Shown: in pieces, positions 22,568-31,826 of the stretch
How the letters are laid out: each line of letters starts with the position of its first letter
Position numbering within the stretch: the stretch's first letter is position 1
DNA from: an uncultured Clostridia bacterium
GTDB taxonomy: Bacteria; Bacillota; Clostridia; Christensenellales; Borkfalkiaceae
DNA: 64,000 nt
Direction of reading: 5' to 3'
Assembly (NCBI GenBank): GCA_947628675.1
Contig: CANRAR010000004.1
Span: 1 to 64,000 of the forward strand
Notes under the pieces: model-generated
Told to the model about the DNA's origin: nothing
The model's input: the letters and a program-made list of their open reading frames with translations, nothing else
The model's database searches: none
Made by a program: the position numbers and the translations under genes

Positions 22568-22626
22568 AGATACGCTCACGCGCCGCCGCGCTCCACAGGA
22601 GCGCGGCGGCGCGTTCGGTATGAGGG
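22568..22626. repeat. Family-2 palindromic element
   Basis: AGATACGCT, a perfect 17-bp stem ACGCGCCGCCGCGCTCC (22578-22594 with 22598-22614), then TCGGTATGAGG. Fragments of both ends (CAGTATGAGG, GATACGC) lie at 22480-22500, and two small hairpins (CCGCC/GGCGG, GCCCCCTT/AGGGGGC) at about 22520-22556. Confidence 0.75.
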
Positions 22627-22690
22627 AATAACGGGGCGGAAGATGCAAAAAATTCCCCCGTGGTTAGGGGGAAGCAAGGAGGTGGAAGGC

Positions 22691-23140
22691 CTAAAATGTC
22701 CAGCCGTGGAGCCAGAGGTAGATGATGAGCACCGCCGCCGTGAAACCAAGTAGCACCATGAGGAAGGCGGGCAGGTACGCGAGGTACCCCGCGCCGATCA
22801 TCGCGCGACGCTCCTTGCGCGTCGGCTTATCCTCCTCCTTCACCTTGCCCATCGTGGGATTGTACCACGGCATCCCCTCGACGTTCATCTCCGCGATCGT
22901 TCTGCCGTCGTCACCGGGCGGAAGTTTTTTCTTCTTCCTCTTGGCGGGCGGCGCGGAGATCTCTCTGCCGTCTGCGGGGCGCCCGCTTATGGGCGGCTCT
23001 GCGGCGGGCGGGGTCTCCTCTTGAACTTCGGCTTTGATTGTGGGGCTCGCCTCGACGTCTTCTTGCGGGAGTTCCTTCGGCGTCTCATCGGAGGGCGCTT
23101 GTTCGCCTTCCTGCGGGAGTTCTTGCTCTTTGAGGGACAT
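22691..23140 (-). CDS. Small membrane protein at the end of the opp operon
   Basis: 149 residues from the start at 23140. A Glu/Pro-rich N-terminal half (about 1-62) and a Lys cluster (KRKKKK) are followed by the striking segment DDGRTIAEMNVEGMPWYNP (about 77-95). One or two C-terminal hydrophobic segments (about 115-148) complete it. I do not recognise a named family. It begins two bases after the oppF stop, so it is co-translated with the transporter and may be an accessory or anchoring subunit of it. Confidence 0.7.
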   Translation of the reverse strand: MSLKEQELPQEGEQAPSDETPKELPQEDVEASPTIKAEVQEETPPAAEPPISGRPADGREISAPPAKRKKKKLPPGDDGRTIAEMNVEGMPWYNPTMGKVKEEDKPTRKERRAMIGAGYLAYLPAFLMVLLGFTAAVLIIYLWLHGWTF

Positions 23141-23142
23141 GG

Positions 23143-24390
23143 TTACTCCTGCGGTGCGGGCGGCTCCTGCGGGTACAGGTGGCACGCGCAGAGGTGGCCG
23201 TTTCCGTAGTCGATGAACTTGGGCGCGACTTCCTTGCAGATATCCATGCAGTGCGAGCACCGCGTGTGGAACTTGCAACCCTTGGGCGGGTTGGCAGGGC
23301 TGGGGATATCTCCCTCCAGAATAATGCGGTTGACGTGATAGTGCGGGTCGGGCACGGGAACTGCGGAGAGGAGCGCCAACGTGTACGGGTGCATGGGGCT
23401 GTTGAAGATGGCGTTTTTCGACCCCATCTCCACAAAATTGCCGAGATACATGACGCCGACGCGGTCGGAAATGTGCTTGACGACGGACAGGTCGTGCGAG
23501 ATGAACATATACGTGAGGTGCATATCCTGCTGCAACTCTTTGAGCAGGTTGACGATCTGCGCCTGAATGGAGACGTCGAGCGCGGAGACGGGTTCATCGC
23601 ACACGACGAATTTGGGCTTTAAGGCGAGGGCGCGCGCAATGCAGATACGTTGGCGCTGGCCGCCAGAAAATTCATGCGGATAGCGGTCGAAGTAGAAGTC
23701 CTGCAGGCCGCACTTGCGCATGACCGAGATGATGTAGTCGCGGTAGTCGCTCTTGGGCACGATGCCGTGCACCTTGACCGCCTCGCCGATGATCTCGCCG
23801 ACGGGGAGCCGCGGCGGCAGACTGCTGTACGGGTCCTGAAAGACGATCTGCATCTGCGGACGGATCTTGCGCAGTTCGGACGCCTTCATCTTGGTGATAT
23901 CCTTCCCGTCGAATACGACGCTGCCCGCGGTGATCTCGTGCAGGCGCAGGATGCTCCTGCCCATCGTGCTTTTGCCGCAGCCCGATTCGCCGACGACGCC
24001 CAAGGTTTCGCCGTGGGCGATGTCGAAACTGACGCCGTCCACCGCCTTGACGTACGTCTTGCGGTATTCGAGTTTGTGCTTGGTCTTGAACGCCTCTTGG
24101 GGCTGCTCTTGGGCTTCCTCTTGGGGATCCTCTTGGGTTCCCTCGCCCCCTTCCGGTGCGGTTTTTGCCGCCTCTGCGGGCTCTGCAGCCGCTTCAACGG
24201 GCGCTTCGGGTTCGGCCTTTGCAGGCTCCCCTTCGCCCTCTGCGGGCGCTTGGGGCGCTACGGGCACCTGCTCCTTGACGAGTTTCCATTCCTTGCGGAT
24301 GAGGAAATATTTTTTGAGGCCGCGTACCTCGAGGATGTTGGGATTTTCTTCCGCCGCCCCGACTGCCGCGTTTTCCTGCTCGACGCTCAT
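23143..24390 (-). CDS. oppF: Oligopeptide ABC transporter ATP-binding protein OppF
   Basis: 416 residues from the start at 24390, overlapping the oppD stop as ATGA. Walker [10 protein letters not shown] (about 134-142), signature HEFSGGQRQR, Walker B KFVVCDEPVSALD, and the C-terminal oligopeptide/dipeptide extension with Cys residues (CKFHTRCSHCMDICK). OppF energises peptide import with OppD. A low-complexity Pro/Ala/Glu insertion of about 60 residues (about 42-102) separates the first strand from Walker A, which ordinary OppF proteins lack. The other domains look intact, so it should be functional. Confidence 0.92.
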   Translation of the reverse strand: MSVEQENAAVGAAEENPNILEVRGLKKYFLIRKEWKLVKEQVPVAPQAPAEGEGEPAKAEPEAPVEAAAEPAEAAKTAPEGGEGTQEDPQEEAQEQPQEAFKTKHKLEYRKTYVKAVDGVSFDIAHGETLGVVGESGCGKSTMGRSILRLHEITAGSVVFDGKDITKMKASELRKIRPQMQIVFQDPYSSLPPRLPVGEIIGEAVKVHGIVPKSDYRDYIISVMRKCGLQDFYFDRYPHEFSGGQRQRICIARALALKPKFVVCDEPVSALDVSIQAQIVNLLKELQQDMHLTYMFISHDLSVVKHISDRVGVMYLGNFVEMGSKNAIFNSPMHPYTLALLSAVPVPDPHYHVNRIILEGDIPSPANPPKGCKFHTRCSHCMDICKEVAPKFIDYGNGHLCACHLYPQEPPAPQE

Positions 24391-25772
24391 TGCTTCTCCT
24401 CCTTTCCGCCCGCATAGTAACACGCCACGCTGTGCGTGGGAGAGACCTGCACGAGCGGCGGATATTCGCCTGCGCACTTCTTGCCGCAACGTTCGCAACG
24501 GTCTCTGAAATAGCAGTACGTGGGCATATCGATGGGATTGGGGACTTGCCCCTTGATGCTGTACAGCCAATCGCTATCCTTGTTGAGGACGGGCTTGCTC
24601 TTCTGCAGCCCCACCGTGTAGGGGTGCATGGGGGTATCGAAGATGTCCTCCACCGTGCCCTTTTCGATGACGCGACCCGCATACATGACGACGACGTAGT
24701 CCGCCATGCCCGCGATGACCCCGAGATCGTGCGTGATGAGCATGATGCTGCCGTTGATCTTCTCCTTGATTTCCTTGAGAAGATCCAAAACCTGCGCCTG
24801 AATGGTGACGTCGAGCGCCGTGGTGGGCTCGTCCGCGATGATGAGTTTGGGGTTGCAGGCGAGCGCCATGGCGATCATGACGCGCTGGCGCATTCCGCCC
24901 GAGAGTTCGTGCGGGTAACTCTTATACACATTGTCCGCCATGGCGATGCCGACGAGGTTGAGCATCTCGATGGAGCGCGTCTTCGCCATTGCCTTATCCG
25001 CCCCCGGCGTGTGCAGAAGCACGACCTCATCGAGCTGGTTGCCGATGGTGAACAGCGGGTTGAGGCTCGTCATGGGCTCCTGAAAGATCATGGAGATCTC
25101 TTTCCCGCGGATGCGGCGCATTTCGTTCGTCGGCATCTTGGCGATGTCGTACGTCTTTTCCTCCATCTCAAAGGCGGGGAAGCCGTTGCCGTCCTTCGCC
25201 TGCACGGGAACCATGACGGGGTTGCCCGCCTTGTCGAGGACGGGGCGACCCTTCTTATCCGTCTTGGGCGCGGTCTTTACGACCCGTTCGCCGTCCTTTT
25301 CCTCGTACTCCCAGATGGGGATGGGCTTGCCGTCCTCCCCGCGCTTATAATCCTGCGTACGGAAGCGGATGGAGCCGTTCACGATCTGCCCCTGCGGCGC
25401 CTGTACGAGTTGCATGACGGAGAGCGACGTAACCGACTTGCCGCAGCCCGATTCGCCGACGACGCCGACGACGGAACTTGCGGGGATCTCGAAACTGACG
25501 CCGTCTACCGACTTGGAGACGCCCGCGTCGGTGAAAAAGTAGGTGCAGAGATTTTCGACCTCCAAGATGTTGTTGGGGTCCTTCATCTCGGCGGTGTACT
25601 CCGCCTCGCTTACCTTGCGGCGCTTCTTCTTCTCGTATTCGCGCGTCGTCTTGGCGTTGTCGTGCGCGATCTTGCGGGCCTCTTTGCCCGAGATGTAGTG
25701 GGGATCGTCCTTGTGGGTGACGTGGTTGTACCACGCCTTGAAGCGCGCCATGAAATTCTTCTTCTCTGCCAT
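24387..25772 (-). CDS. oppD: Oligopeptide ABC transporter ATP-binding protein OppD
   Basis: 461 residues. Walker A GESGCGKS (about 106-113), Q-loop [10 protein letters not shown] (about 230-239), signature [11 protein letters not shown], Walker [15 protein letters not shown], and a C-terminal Cys-rich oligopeptide domain ([14 protein letters not shown]). Two additions are unusual: a basic N-terminal extension of about 65 residues, and an insertion of about 70 residues (about 140-210) between Walker A and the Q-loop that reads like repeated DGKP/DKKG turns. It lies three bases after oppC. It pairs with OppF. Confidence 0.92.
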   Translation of the reverse strand: MAEKKNFMARFKAWYNHVTHKDDPHYISGKEARKIAHDNAKTTREYEKKKRRKVSEAEYTAEMKDPNNILEVENLCTYFFTDAGVSKSVDGVSFEIPASSVVGVVGESGCGKSVTSLSVMQLVQAPQGQIVNGSIRFRTQDYKRGEDGKPIPIWEYEEKDGERVVKTAPKTDKKGRPVLDKAGNPVMVPVQAKDGNGFPAFEMEEKTYDIAKMPTNEMRRIRGKEISMIFQEPMTSLNPLFTIGNQLDEVVLLHTPGADKAMAKTRSIEMLNLVGIAMADNVYKSYPHELSGGMRQRVMIAMALACNPKLIIADEPTTALDVTIQAQVLDLLKEIKEKINGSIMLITHDLGVIAGMADYVVVMYAGRVIEKGTVEDIFDTPMHPYTVGLQKSKPVLNKDSDWLYSIKGQVPNPIDMPTYCYFRDRCERCGKKCAGEYPPLVQVSPTHSVACYYAGGKEEKQ

Positions 25773-25775
25773 AGC

Positions 25776-26915
25776 TTACCTCTTCATCTTGGGATCGAGT
25801 GCATCCCGAAGTCCGTCGCCGATGAAGTTGAACGCGAGAACGGCGAGAATGATCATGATGCCGGCGGGGAGCCAACATTCGACGAAATAGTTGAGGATGG
25901 CGGTATCGCCCACGGCGGACTGTACCATCTGCCCCCACGAAGCCGCCTCCGGCGGCACACCGAGGCCGATGAAACTGAGCGTCGCCTCATACAGGATGAT
26001 GCTGCCGAGCCCGAGCGTCATGGATACGATGAGCTGCGGCATGACGTTGGGCACGAGGTGGCGGAAGATCTTCCGTGCGGGGCTGAACCCGAGCGCCTCC
26101 GTGGCGACCATGTATTCCTGTTCGCGCAAAAATAGGATCTGCCCTCGGACGAGCCGCGCGATGCCCGTCCAACTCAAAAGCGCGAGACACGCCATCATGA
26201 TGTAGATCCGCATATTCGCGGGGACGCCCGTACTTTCGAGGATGGCACCGATGATGAGCAGGATGGGCAGCGAAGGGATACAGTTCAGAATATCTACGAT
26301 ACGCATGATGACCATATCCACCCACTTGCCGAAATACCCCGCAAGGCCGCCCAAGATGACGCCGATGATGGTGTAGATGAGAACGACGAGGAAACTCAAG
26401 AGGATGGAGAGCCTGCCGCCGTACATGAGTCGCACGAAGATGTCGCGGCCGTCCTTATCGGTGCCCAAGACGTGCAGTCTGCCGTTTTCTTCGCGGCTGT
26501 ACGAGAAGGGCGCGGCGTGAGAGTTGACGTCCGACTTTATCATATCGTCGGCGTAGACGACGTAGGGATCGCCGTTTTCGTCGCGTATCACTTTGCCCTC
26601 TTCATCCTTGACGTTCATGCTCAAATAGGAATAGCTGACGCCCGTGCCCGTGCGGTCTACTTCCTCTTCCTTCCAATCGATAAAGACGGGCCCGAGGAAG
26701 GAGAAGAGGAGCAAAAAGACGAACATGACGAGCCCCGCCACGCACAGACGCGAGCGGAAGAACCGCTTCATGACGAGGCGGAAGGGCGAAATGATGCGCA
26801 CACGGTCGGCGACGGATTCCACCGCCTCCGCCTGCGCTTCTGGCTGTTGCGCTTCGGGTGTGGGCTCGGAGACCGTTTCCTGCACCTCTTTTGTGATTTT
26901 TTCTTCTTCTTGCAT
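25776..26915 (-). CDS. oppC: Oligopeptide ABC transporter permease OppC
   Basis: 379 residues. An acidic cytoplasmic N-terminus (about 1-38) precedes the first transmembrane helix (about 58-78). A large extracellular loop (about 80-160) is followed by the BPD_transp_1 domain, with the EAA motif around YMVATEALGFSPARKIFRHLVPN and the C-terminal family end NFIGDGLRDALDPKMKR. It forms the membrane channel with OppB. It is 14 bp downstream of oppB. Confidence 0.93.
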   Translation of the reverse strand: MQEEEKITKEVQETVSEPTPEAQQPEAQAEAVESVADRVRIISPFRLVMKRFFRSRLCVAGLVMFVFLLLFSFLGPVFIDWKEEEVDRTGTGVSYSYLSMNVKDEEGKVIRDENGDPYVVYADDMIKSDVNSHAAPFSYSREENGRLHVLGTDKDGRDIFVRLMYGGRLSILLSFLVVLIYTIIGVILGGLAGYFGKWVDMVIMRIVDILNCIPSLPILLIIGAILESTGVPANMRIYIMMACLALLSWTGIARLVRGQILFLREQEYMVATEALGFSPARKIFRHLVPNVMPQLIVSMTLGLGSIILYEATLSFIGLGVPPEAASWGQMVQSAVGDTAILNYFVECWLPAGIMIILAVLAFNFIGDGLRDALDPKMKR

Positions 26916-26929
26916 TTGTGCGGTCTCCT

Positions 26930-27928
26930 CTATTTGCTGATTTTGATGCGCGGATCGACGACCATGTACATGATGTCCGACAGAAGCGTTCCGAGCACCG
27001 TCAAAATGGCGATGAACATATTATACCCCATGATGAAGGGGATATCGCCCTGTTTTAGGGCGTTATATGCGATCTGCCCGATGCCGGGAAGCGCAAAGAC
27101 CTGTTCCAAGATCATCATGCCGCCGAAGAGGCTGGGGATGATGCCCGCAGTCATCGTGACGAGGGGCACCATGGTGTTGCGGAACACGTGCTTATAGACG
27201 ACGGTGCGCTCCGAAAGCCCCTTTGCGCGCGCCGTGCGGATGTAATCCTGATTGAGAACTTCCAAGGTATTGGTACGCGTGTGGCGCATGAGCCCGCCCA
27301 CCGAGATGATGGTGATGGCGAGCATGGGGAGCACGATGTGCCAGAGCTGATTGCCGAACTTACCCACGGGATCCCCTGCCCAGTTGACCGTTGCATCCAA
27401 GATGCCCTGCGAGGGGAACCAACCGAGCTCGAAGGCGAACACCTTGATGAGCAGGATGGCGATGAAGAAGGACGGGAAGGAGATGCCGATCATGGCAAAT
27501 ACCGTGGTGGTGTAGTCCACGGCGCCGTACTGCCGCGTGGCTGCCTTGATGCCGAGCGGGATGGCGATGACGAACTCCAAGACATACGCCGCGATGGCGA
27601 TGCCGAAGGAGATCCACATATGCTCGGAGATGACGGTGGTGACGGGCTGATTGTAAAGGAACGACGTGCCCAAATCGCCCGAAAGCGCCGAGGTGAGCCA
27701 ATTCCAATAGCCCCTCAAGATGCCGAGGAAGGAATTATCGGCGAGGCCGTACAACTCCTTGATGCGGTAGAGCTCTTCGGGACTGATGGTGCCCTGCGCC
27801 GCCTGCGAAAGGAACTTCTGCTCCACGTAGTCCATGGGAAGGCACCGCACGAGGATGTACAGGATGATGGACACCGCGAACAGGATGAGGATGGAATATA
27901 AAATTCGCTTGACGATATACTTTACCAT
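26930..27928 (-). CDS. oppB: Oligopeptide ABC transporter permease OppB
   Basis: 332 residues with the usual OppB/DppB start (MVKYIVKRILYSILILFAVS), six transmembrane helices and the EAA loop DYIRTARAKGLSERTVVYKHVFRN (about 226-249). It partners OppC. It is separated from oppA by 72 bp holding a GC-rich hairpin, which may set the usual excess of binding protein over permease. Confidence 0.94.
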   Translation of the reverse strand: MVKYIVKRILYSILILFAVSIILYILVRCLPMDYVEQKFLSQAAQGTISPEELYRIKELYGLADNSFLGILRGYWNWLTSALSGDLGTSFLYNQPVTTVISEHMWISFGIAIAAYVLEFVIAIPLGIKAATRQYGAVDYTTTVFAMIGISFPSFFIAILLIKVFAFELGWFPSQGILDATVNWAGDPVGKFGNQLWHIVLPMLAITIISVGGLMRHTRTNTLEVLNQDYIRTARAKGLSERTVVYKHVFRNTMVPLVTMTAGIIPSLFGGMMILEQVFALPGIGQIAYNALKQGDIPFIMGYNMFIAILTVLGTLLSDIMYMVVDPRIKISK

Positions 27929-27946
27929 ATTTTCTCACGGGTCAGC

Positions 27947-27982
27947 CGCGCCGTGCCGCGCGCTCTTGCGCGGCGCGGTGCG
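27947..27982. other. oppA-oppB intercistronic hairpin
   Basis: A 15-bp GC-rich stem (27947-27961 with 27968-27982, loop GCTCTT side) has two G-T pairs that are wobbles only in + strand RNA. On the + side it is followed by TTTTCTTGTTTTTT. On the minus (operon) strand these two pairs become A-C mismatches, so it should be a weaker, partly permeable barrier there. Confidence 0.5.
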
Positions 27983-28000
27983 CTTTTCTTGTTTTTTGTG

Positions 28001-30610
28001 TTAATCGGCGAACTCGATTTCCCAGATGCGGTTGAGCGGGGACGCGTATGCCGTGGCGTTATCGCCGAAATATTTCTCGAGAGATTCATCGGAGAAGAGG
28101 CCTTTCTGATAGACGAAGAGCGCCTTTCTCTGATAGGTGGGAAGCTCGACGGCGAGTTCCATGACGAGGTCGAGCGCGCAGAGCTTCTTCATGGCGTTCT
28201 TCTTCGCCTCAGCAGAATCGTTATCTTGGAGTCTGGAACCCGTAGAGATGGAATATTTGCTCTTACGCTCTGCTCTCACGGTCGTCTCCCTGCCCTCTTC
28301 GATGCGGACGGCGAGTTCGTCGATAAGATCTTTTTGCGTCTGCACCGTGTCGGTCGGCGAAGAGGTCGCCTTTGCGCTCTCGATCCACGGGAAGCCCCAC
28401 GCGAGGATACTCGTCGCGGACGAATCCTTGTGGTAGACCTGATACATATCGGGGTCGGACGAGGAGCCCCACGCAGCCGCCCACACTTCGAGCCGCCCTG
28501 CGGCGAGTTTGGAGAGCGCGGTGGAATCGCGCGTGACGGTGATATCGAAGCCGATCTTGTTCAAGACCTCCGCCGCGTTGTTCATGCAGTCGTAAGCGGG
28601 GTGATCGGTGCTGTCGCCCGCGATGGTGAAGGTGAACTTCAAATGATCGCCGTTGCTGTTGACGAGTTTTCTATCCGCATCAGTGGGATCGGGATAATAG
28701 CCCGCGGCCTGTGCATATTGCAAAGACTTTGCGCCCGTACTGTCGTAGGGATAATAGCCCTCATTGACTTCGTCCGGGTAGCACCAAGAGATGACCTTGG
28801 ACATGGGACGGTAGAGCGACGATGCCAGCTGGCCGCTGCCGTAATAGTCGATGCAGAGCTGAGTGTTCATCGCATACATGATCGCCTTGCGGATGTTGAG
28901 GTCGTGGATGTAACTTGCGTTGATGCCGATGTAGCCGTAACCGAGGTTATCGGTGAGGGTGTAATCGAGCACCTTGCTATCGACACCTTCGAGGCTGTTG
29001 ATGATCTGGATGGTGCCGGAGGGAGAGGCATAGTTGATCTCGCCGTTCTTCACCGCCTCATAGAGCAGGGAGGTAGAAATGACCTTGTAGCGGAGCAACT
29101 TGATCTTGGGGGCGCCGAGCAGGAAGTTCTCGTTGCTCTCCAAATAGACGATGTTATCGCTGAAGAATGCGCCCTTGCTGACGCTTGCGATATCCGTAGC
29201 GGCGGTGCCGTTCTCGGTGGTGGCGCGGTAGGGTCCCGCCCCCATGGGCACCTGAATGTAGCGGATGCTATCCATGAACTCGGAATCGGCAAATTCTACG
29301 CCGTAATACTCGTTGCCCGCCTCGGTAGAGAACTGTTTCGTATCGGGGTGATCCTTCCTCCAAGGCGCGGTGTAGTAATCCATGGGCGCGACCGTGAAGC
29401 CGAAGTTCTGGATGGCCTTGGGATCCTCGCCGTTGATGCGGATGTGGAGGATGTCGCACTCCTTGCCGAGCGAGATGGGATTGCCGTCGGCGCCGGGAAT
29501 GGTGGTTCCCCTCATCGTCGTGATGCCCGAGATGGTCTTTATGGAAGAACCGCCACGCTCGGCGAGGATGTCTTTGATCACCTGTCCGCGGAGATACTGG
29601 CGGAAGGTGTTAGCCGTTGCGTAGTACGTAATGATCGTTGTCACATTGGTCTTGTACGTTTTGATCTGACCCCTGCTGAGCATGAATTGGAACACGTAGT
29701 CGGTGAGCGCTTCCTTGGTCTTGGCGACGCTGTCCGGCACGTTGTTCTCGTACGTGTACCATTTTTTCGATTTATCCGCATTGGTATGCAACGTGGTCGT
29801 AAATGCGCCGTAGGCGGAGAGGAATACCTGCCAATTTTCGGTATAGATCTTGTTGCCGTTCTCATCGACATACTTATCGTAGTCCTTGAGGTCGGCGGTC
29901 ATATAAGTATTCCAGTCGGAGGAGACCTCTTCCTTGAACAGTTCGTCGATCTTATCGAGGTCGGCACGGGATGTTTCGTCCAAATAATCAAAACTATCCT
30001 GTTGGCTGTTCGCCGCCCAGTCGGTGATCTTCTGTACACGCGCGAGCACCCCCTCGCTGATCAGACCCTCGAAGCCCTCCTGCTCGTTTTCATCCGCGGT
30101 CTGCGTTCTGTACGCCTGCAAGCCCTGAATATCCACAGAGTACATGGTCGCCGAACCCGTGTAGGCGGGGTCGAGGTACATATAGATGTTGAAGAGGACA
30201 TCCTTCATGGTGAGAGAGGAGCCGTCCGAGAACTTGATGTTATCCTTGATGGCGAAGTAATAGTCGGTATAGTAGTTGGAATAGTCATCGGGATTGAGCT
30301 GGGCTTCGCGGGAACCCGTGGTGACGACGCTGTGCGCAAGCGCGACACAGGGCTCAGTCTCGCCGGAGACGATCTCCCCGTTTTTATCGGTGGAGAGCAT
30401 ACCGATCTGCGTCATGCCTACGACGTCGCCATCGGCGCCCGATGTGTAGAAGAACGGATTGAATACGCCGTCGGGCTGCTCGGTGCTCAGAACGAGCGGC
30501 TGCTCGCCCTTATCCCCGCCGCAAGCCGCCAAGGTGCCGCATACGAGCCCCACCGCCATTGTGAGACCCATTGCCGTAGATGCAATGCGTAAAAATTGTT
30601 TCTTTTTCAT
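28001..30610 (-). CDS. oppA: Oligopeptide-binding lipoprotein OppA (SBP_bac_5)
   Basis: 869 residues. The signal peptide and lipobox GTLAAC anchor it outside the membrane. Near the start, TEQPDGVFNPFFYTSGADGDVVG is the family opening. The C-terminal part contains the solute-binding signatures LNIRKAIMYAMN and LEVWAAAWGSSSDPDMYQVYH. It captures peptides for OppBCDF. It is about 300 residues longer than typical OppA; the extra length lies mainly in the middle (about 120-330), suggesting an enlarged pocket or added domain. It follows the last repeat lipoprotein by 40 bp with AGGAGG. Confidence 0.88.
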   Translation of the reverse strand: MKKKQFLRIASTAMGLTMAVGLVCGTLAACGGDKGEQPLVLSTEQPDGVFNPFFYTSGADGDVVGMTQIGMLSTDKNGEIVSGETEPCVALAHSVVTTGSREAQLNPDDYSNYYTDYYFAIKDNIKFSDGSSLTMKDVLFNIYMYLDPAYTGSATMYSVDIQGLQAYRTQTADENEQEGFEGLISEGVLARVQKITDWAANSQQDSFDYLDETSRADLDKIDELFKEEVSSDWNTYMTADLKDYDKYVDENGNKIYTENWQVFLSAYGAFTTTLHTNADKSKKWYTYENNVPDSVAKTKEALTDYVFQFMLSRGQIKTYKTNVTTIITYYATANTFRQYLRGQVIKDILAERGGSSIKTISGITTMRGTTIPGADGNPISLGKECDILHIRINGEDPKAIQNFGFTVAPMDYYTAPWRKDHPDTKQFSTEAGNEYYGVEFADSEFMDSIRYIQVPMGAGPYRATTENGTAATDIASVSKGAFFSDNIVYLESNENFLLGAPKIKLLRYKVISTSLLYEAVKNGEINYASPSGTIQIINSLEGVDSKVLDYTLTDNLGYGYIGINASYIHDLNIRKAIMYAMNTQLCIDYYGSGQLASSLYRPMSKVISWCYPDEVNEGYYPYDSTGAKSLQYAQAAGYYPDPTDADRKLVNSNGDHLKFTFTIAGDSTDHPAYDCMNNAAEVLNKIGFDITVTRDSTALSKLAAGRLEVWAAAWGSSSDPDMYQVYHKDSSATSILAWGFPWIESAKATSSPTDTVQTQKDLIDELAVRIEEGRETTVRAERKSKYSISTGSRLQDNDSAEAKKNAMKKLCALDLVMELAVELPTYQRKALFVYQKGLFSDESLEKYFGDNATAYASPLNRIWEIEFAD

Positions 30611-30650
30611 AGATCCTCCTAAATCAGTTCGATATTTTTCTATGGTTTTT

Positions 30651-31814
30651 TCAGTTGGCTTGTTTGGCGTCGATCAACGTGACTTCATCGTAATGACAGC
30701 TGCTAATATCGACACCGTTCGTTTCGCAGATAAATTCGGAAATCTCCGGCTTTCCGGTGCGTTGACCCGCAATATTATAGGTCATGGTGCACTCGAAGGT
30801 CACGTTTTGGAGTTTGGTATTCTTATAAGCCCTGCCCGCAAACGCGCCCACATAGTAGTAGTTGACCTCTGTGTTTGTTGCGGTAATGTTCAACGTGACA
30901 TTCTCGAACGTGACATTGCAAATCTCCGCCGTGTCGGTAAGGGTGCCGAACATCCCGAGATATTTAACGTCGGGTTTATCTGAGAACGCCCACTCGACTT
31001 TGAAGTTGGAAAGCGTATGATTGTTTCCGTAGAACTTGCCCATATAGGTTTCGGGAAACGCGAGTGTCTTGCCACCGAAGTCGATATTTTCCATCAGATA
31101 GATGTTGATCGCCGTGCCCAAATTGAAGTCGGCCGCCGTACGGACAAGGGTAAAGGTTCCCTCGAGCGCGTCAGCCCAAATCTCCCACGTGGGGGTCTGT
31201 TCCGTAAACTTATCGGAGGCATCCTCATAGGGGAATTTGAGCGCATCGGCCTCGTCTTTCTTATTCGCTTTTTCTTGGCTATCGTAAAAGGCGATGACGG
31301 TGTATTGTTCAATGATGGGCTCCTCGATCGCCTTCGGCGTACCGTCCTCAAACTGATCGACGCGGACTGTTTTCGTCTCGCCGAACCCTGCACCGTAGTG
31401 GATGACGAGTTCGTAGTTTTTCAGCCACTTGGCGTAGAGCGTGAGGTTGCCCGTGACTTTATCCTTCGAAAAATCCCACTTTTCCGCATAGGTGATGGTG
31501 CCGTCCTCTCCCTTGGTGCCGCGGTAATAGCCGCCGAGCGTGTAGCCCTCCCGTATGGGCTCTTCTCCGCTGAACTGGTCGGCGCCCGGCTTGACGATGT
31601 ACGAGCCGCTTTTGGCGTATTGGCGAAGTTCGGAGCGCGCACGGTCGTTTTTGCCCGATGTGCCGCCGTTGAGGTCGAACACCACCTCGCAGTTATAGCC
31701 CTGTTCTTTGAGGTCATCGAGGGTCAGGATGTTCTGCCGACACGCCGCGAGTGCGCCCGCGAAGAGCATCAGACAGGCGGCGATGAGAATGAGTTGTATG
31801 TGTTTGCGTTTCAA
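30651..31814 (-). CDS. Surface lipoprotein with InlB-type repeats
   Basis: 387 residues. A lipoprotein signal (lipobox GALAAC) is followed by two InlB B-repeat (Listeria-Bacteroides, flg_new) units: EVVFDLNGGTSG..YAKW (about 43-130) and YELVIHYGAGFGE.. (about 132-215). A beta-rich C-terminal domain carries GLUG-like turns (FYGNNHTLSNFKV, KYLGMFGTLTDTAEICNV, YYVGAFAGRAY; about 245-345). No LRR is present. It is the last surface protein before oppA and starts 12 bp after its upstream neighbour. I infer a substrate- or partner-binding role. Confidence 0.8.
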   Translation of the reverse strand: MKRKHIQLILIAACLMLFAGALAACRQNILTLDDLKEQGYNCEVVFDLNGGTSGKNDRARSELRQYAKSGSYIVKPGADQFSGEEPIREGYTLGGYYRGTKGEDGTITYAEKWDFSKDKVTGNLTLYAKWLKNYELVIHYGAGFGETKTVRVDQFEDGTPKAIEEPIIEQYTVIAFYDSQEKANKKDEADALKFPYEDASDKFTEQTPTWEIWADALEGTFTLVRTAADFNLGTAINIYLMENIDFGGKTLAFPETYMGKFYGNNHTLSNFKVEWAFSDKPDVKYLGMFGTLTDTAEICNVTFENVTLNITATNTEVNYYYVGAFAGRAYKNTKLQNVTFECTMTYNIAGQRTGKPEISEFICETNGVDISSCHYDEVTLIDAKQAN

Positions 31815-31826
31815 TCGGCGCCTCCT

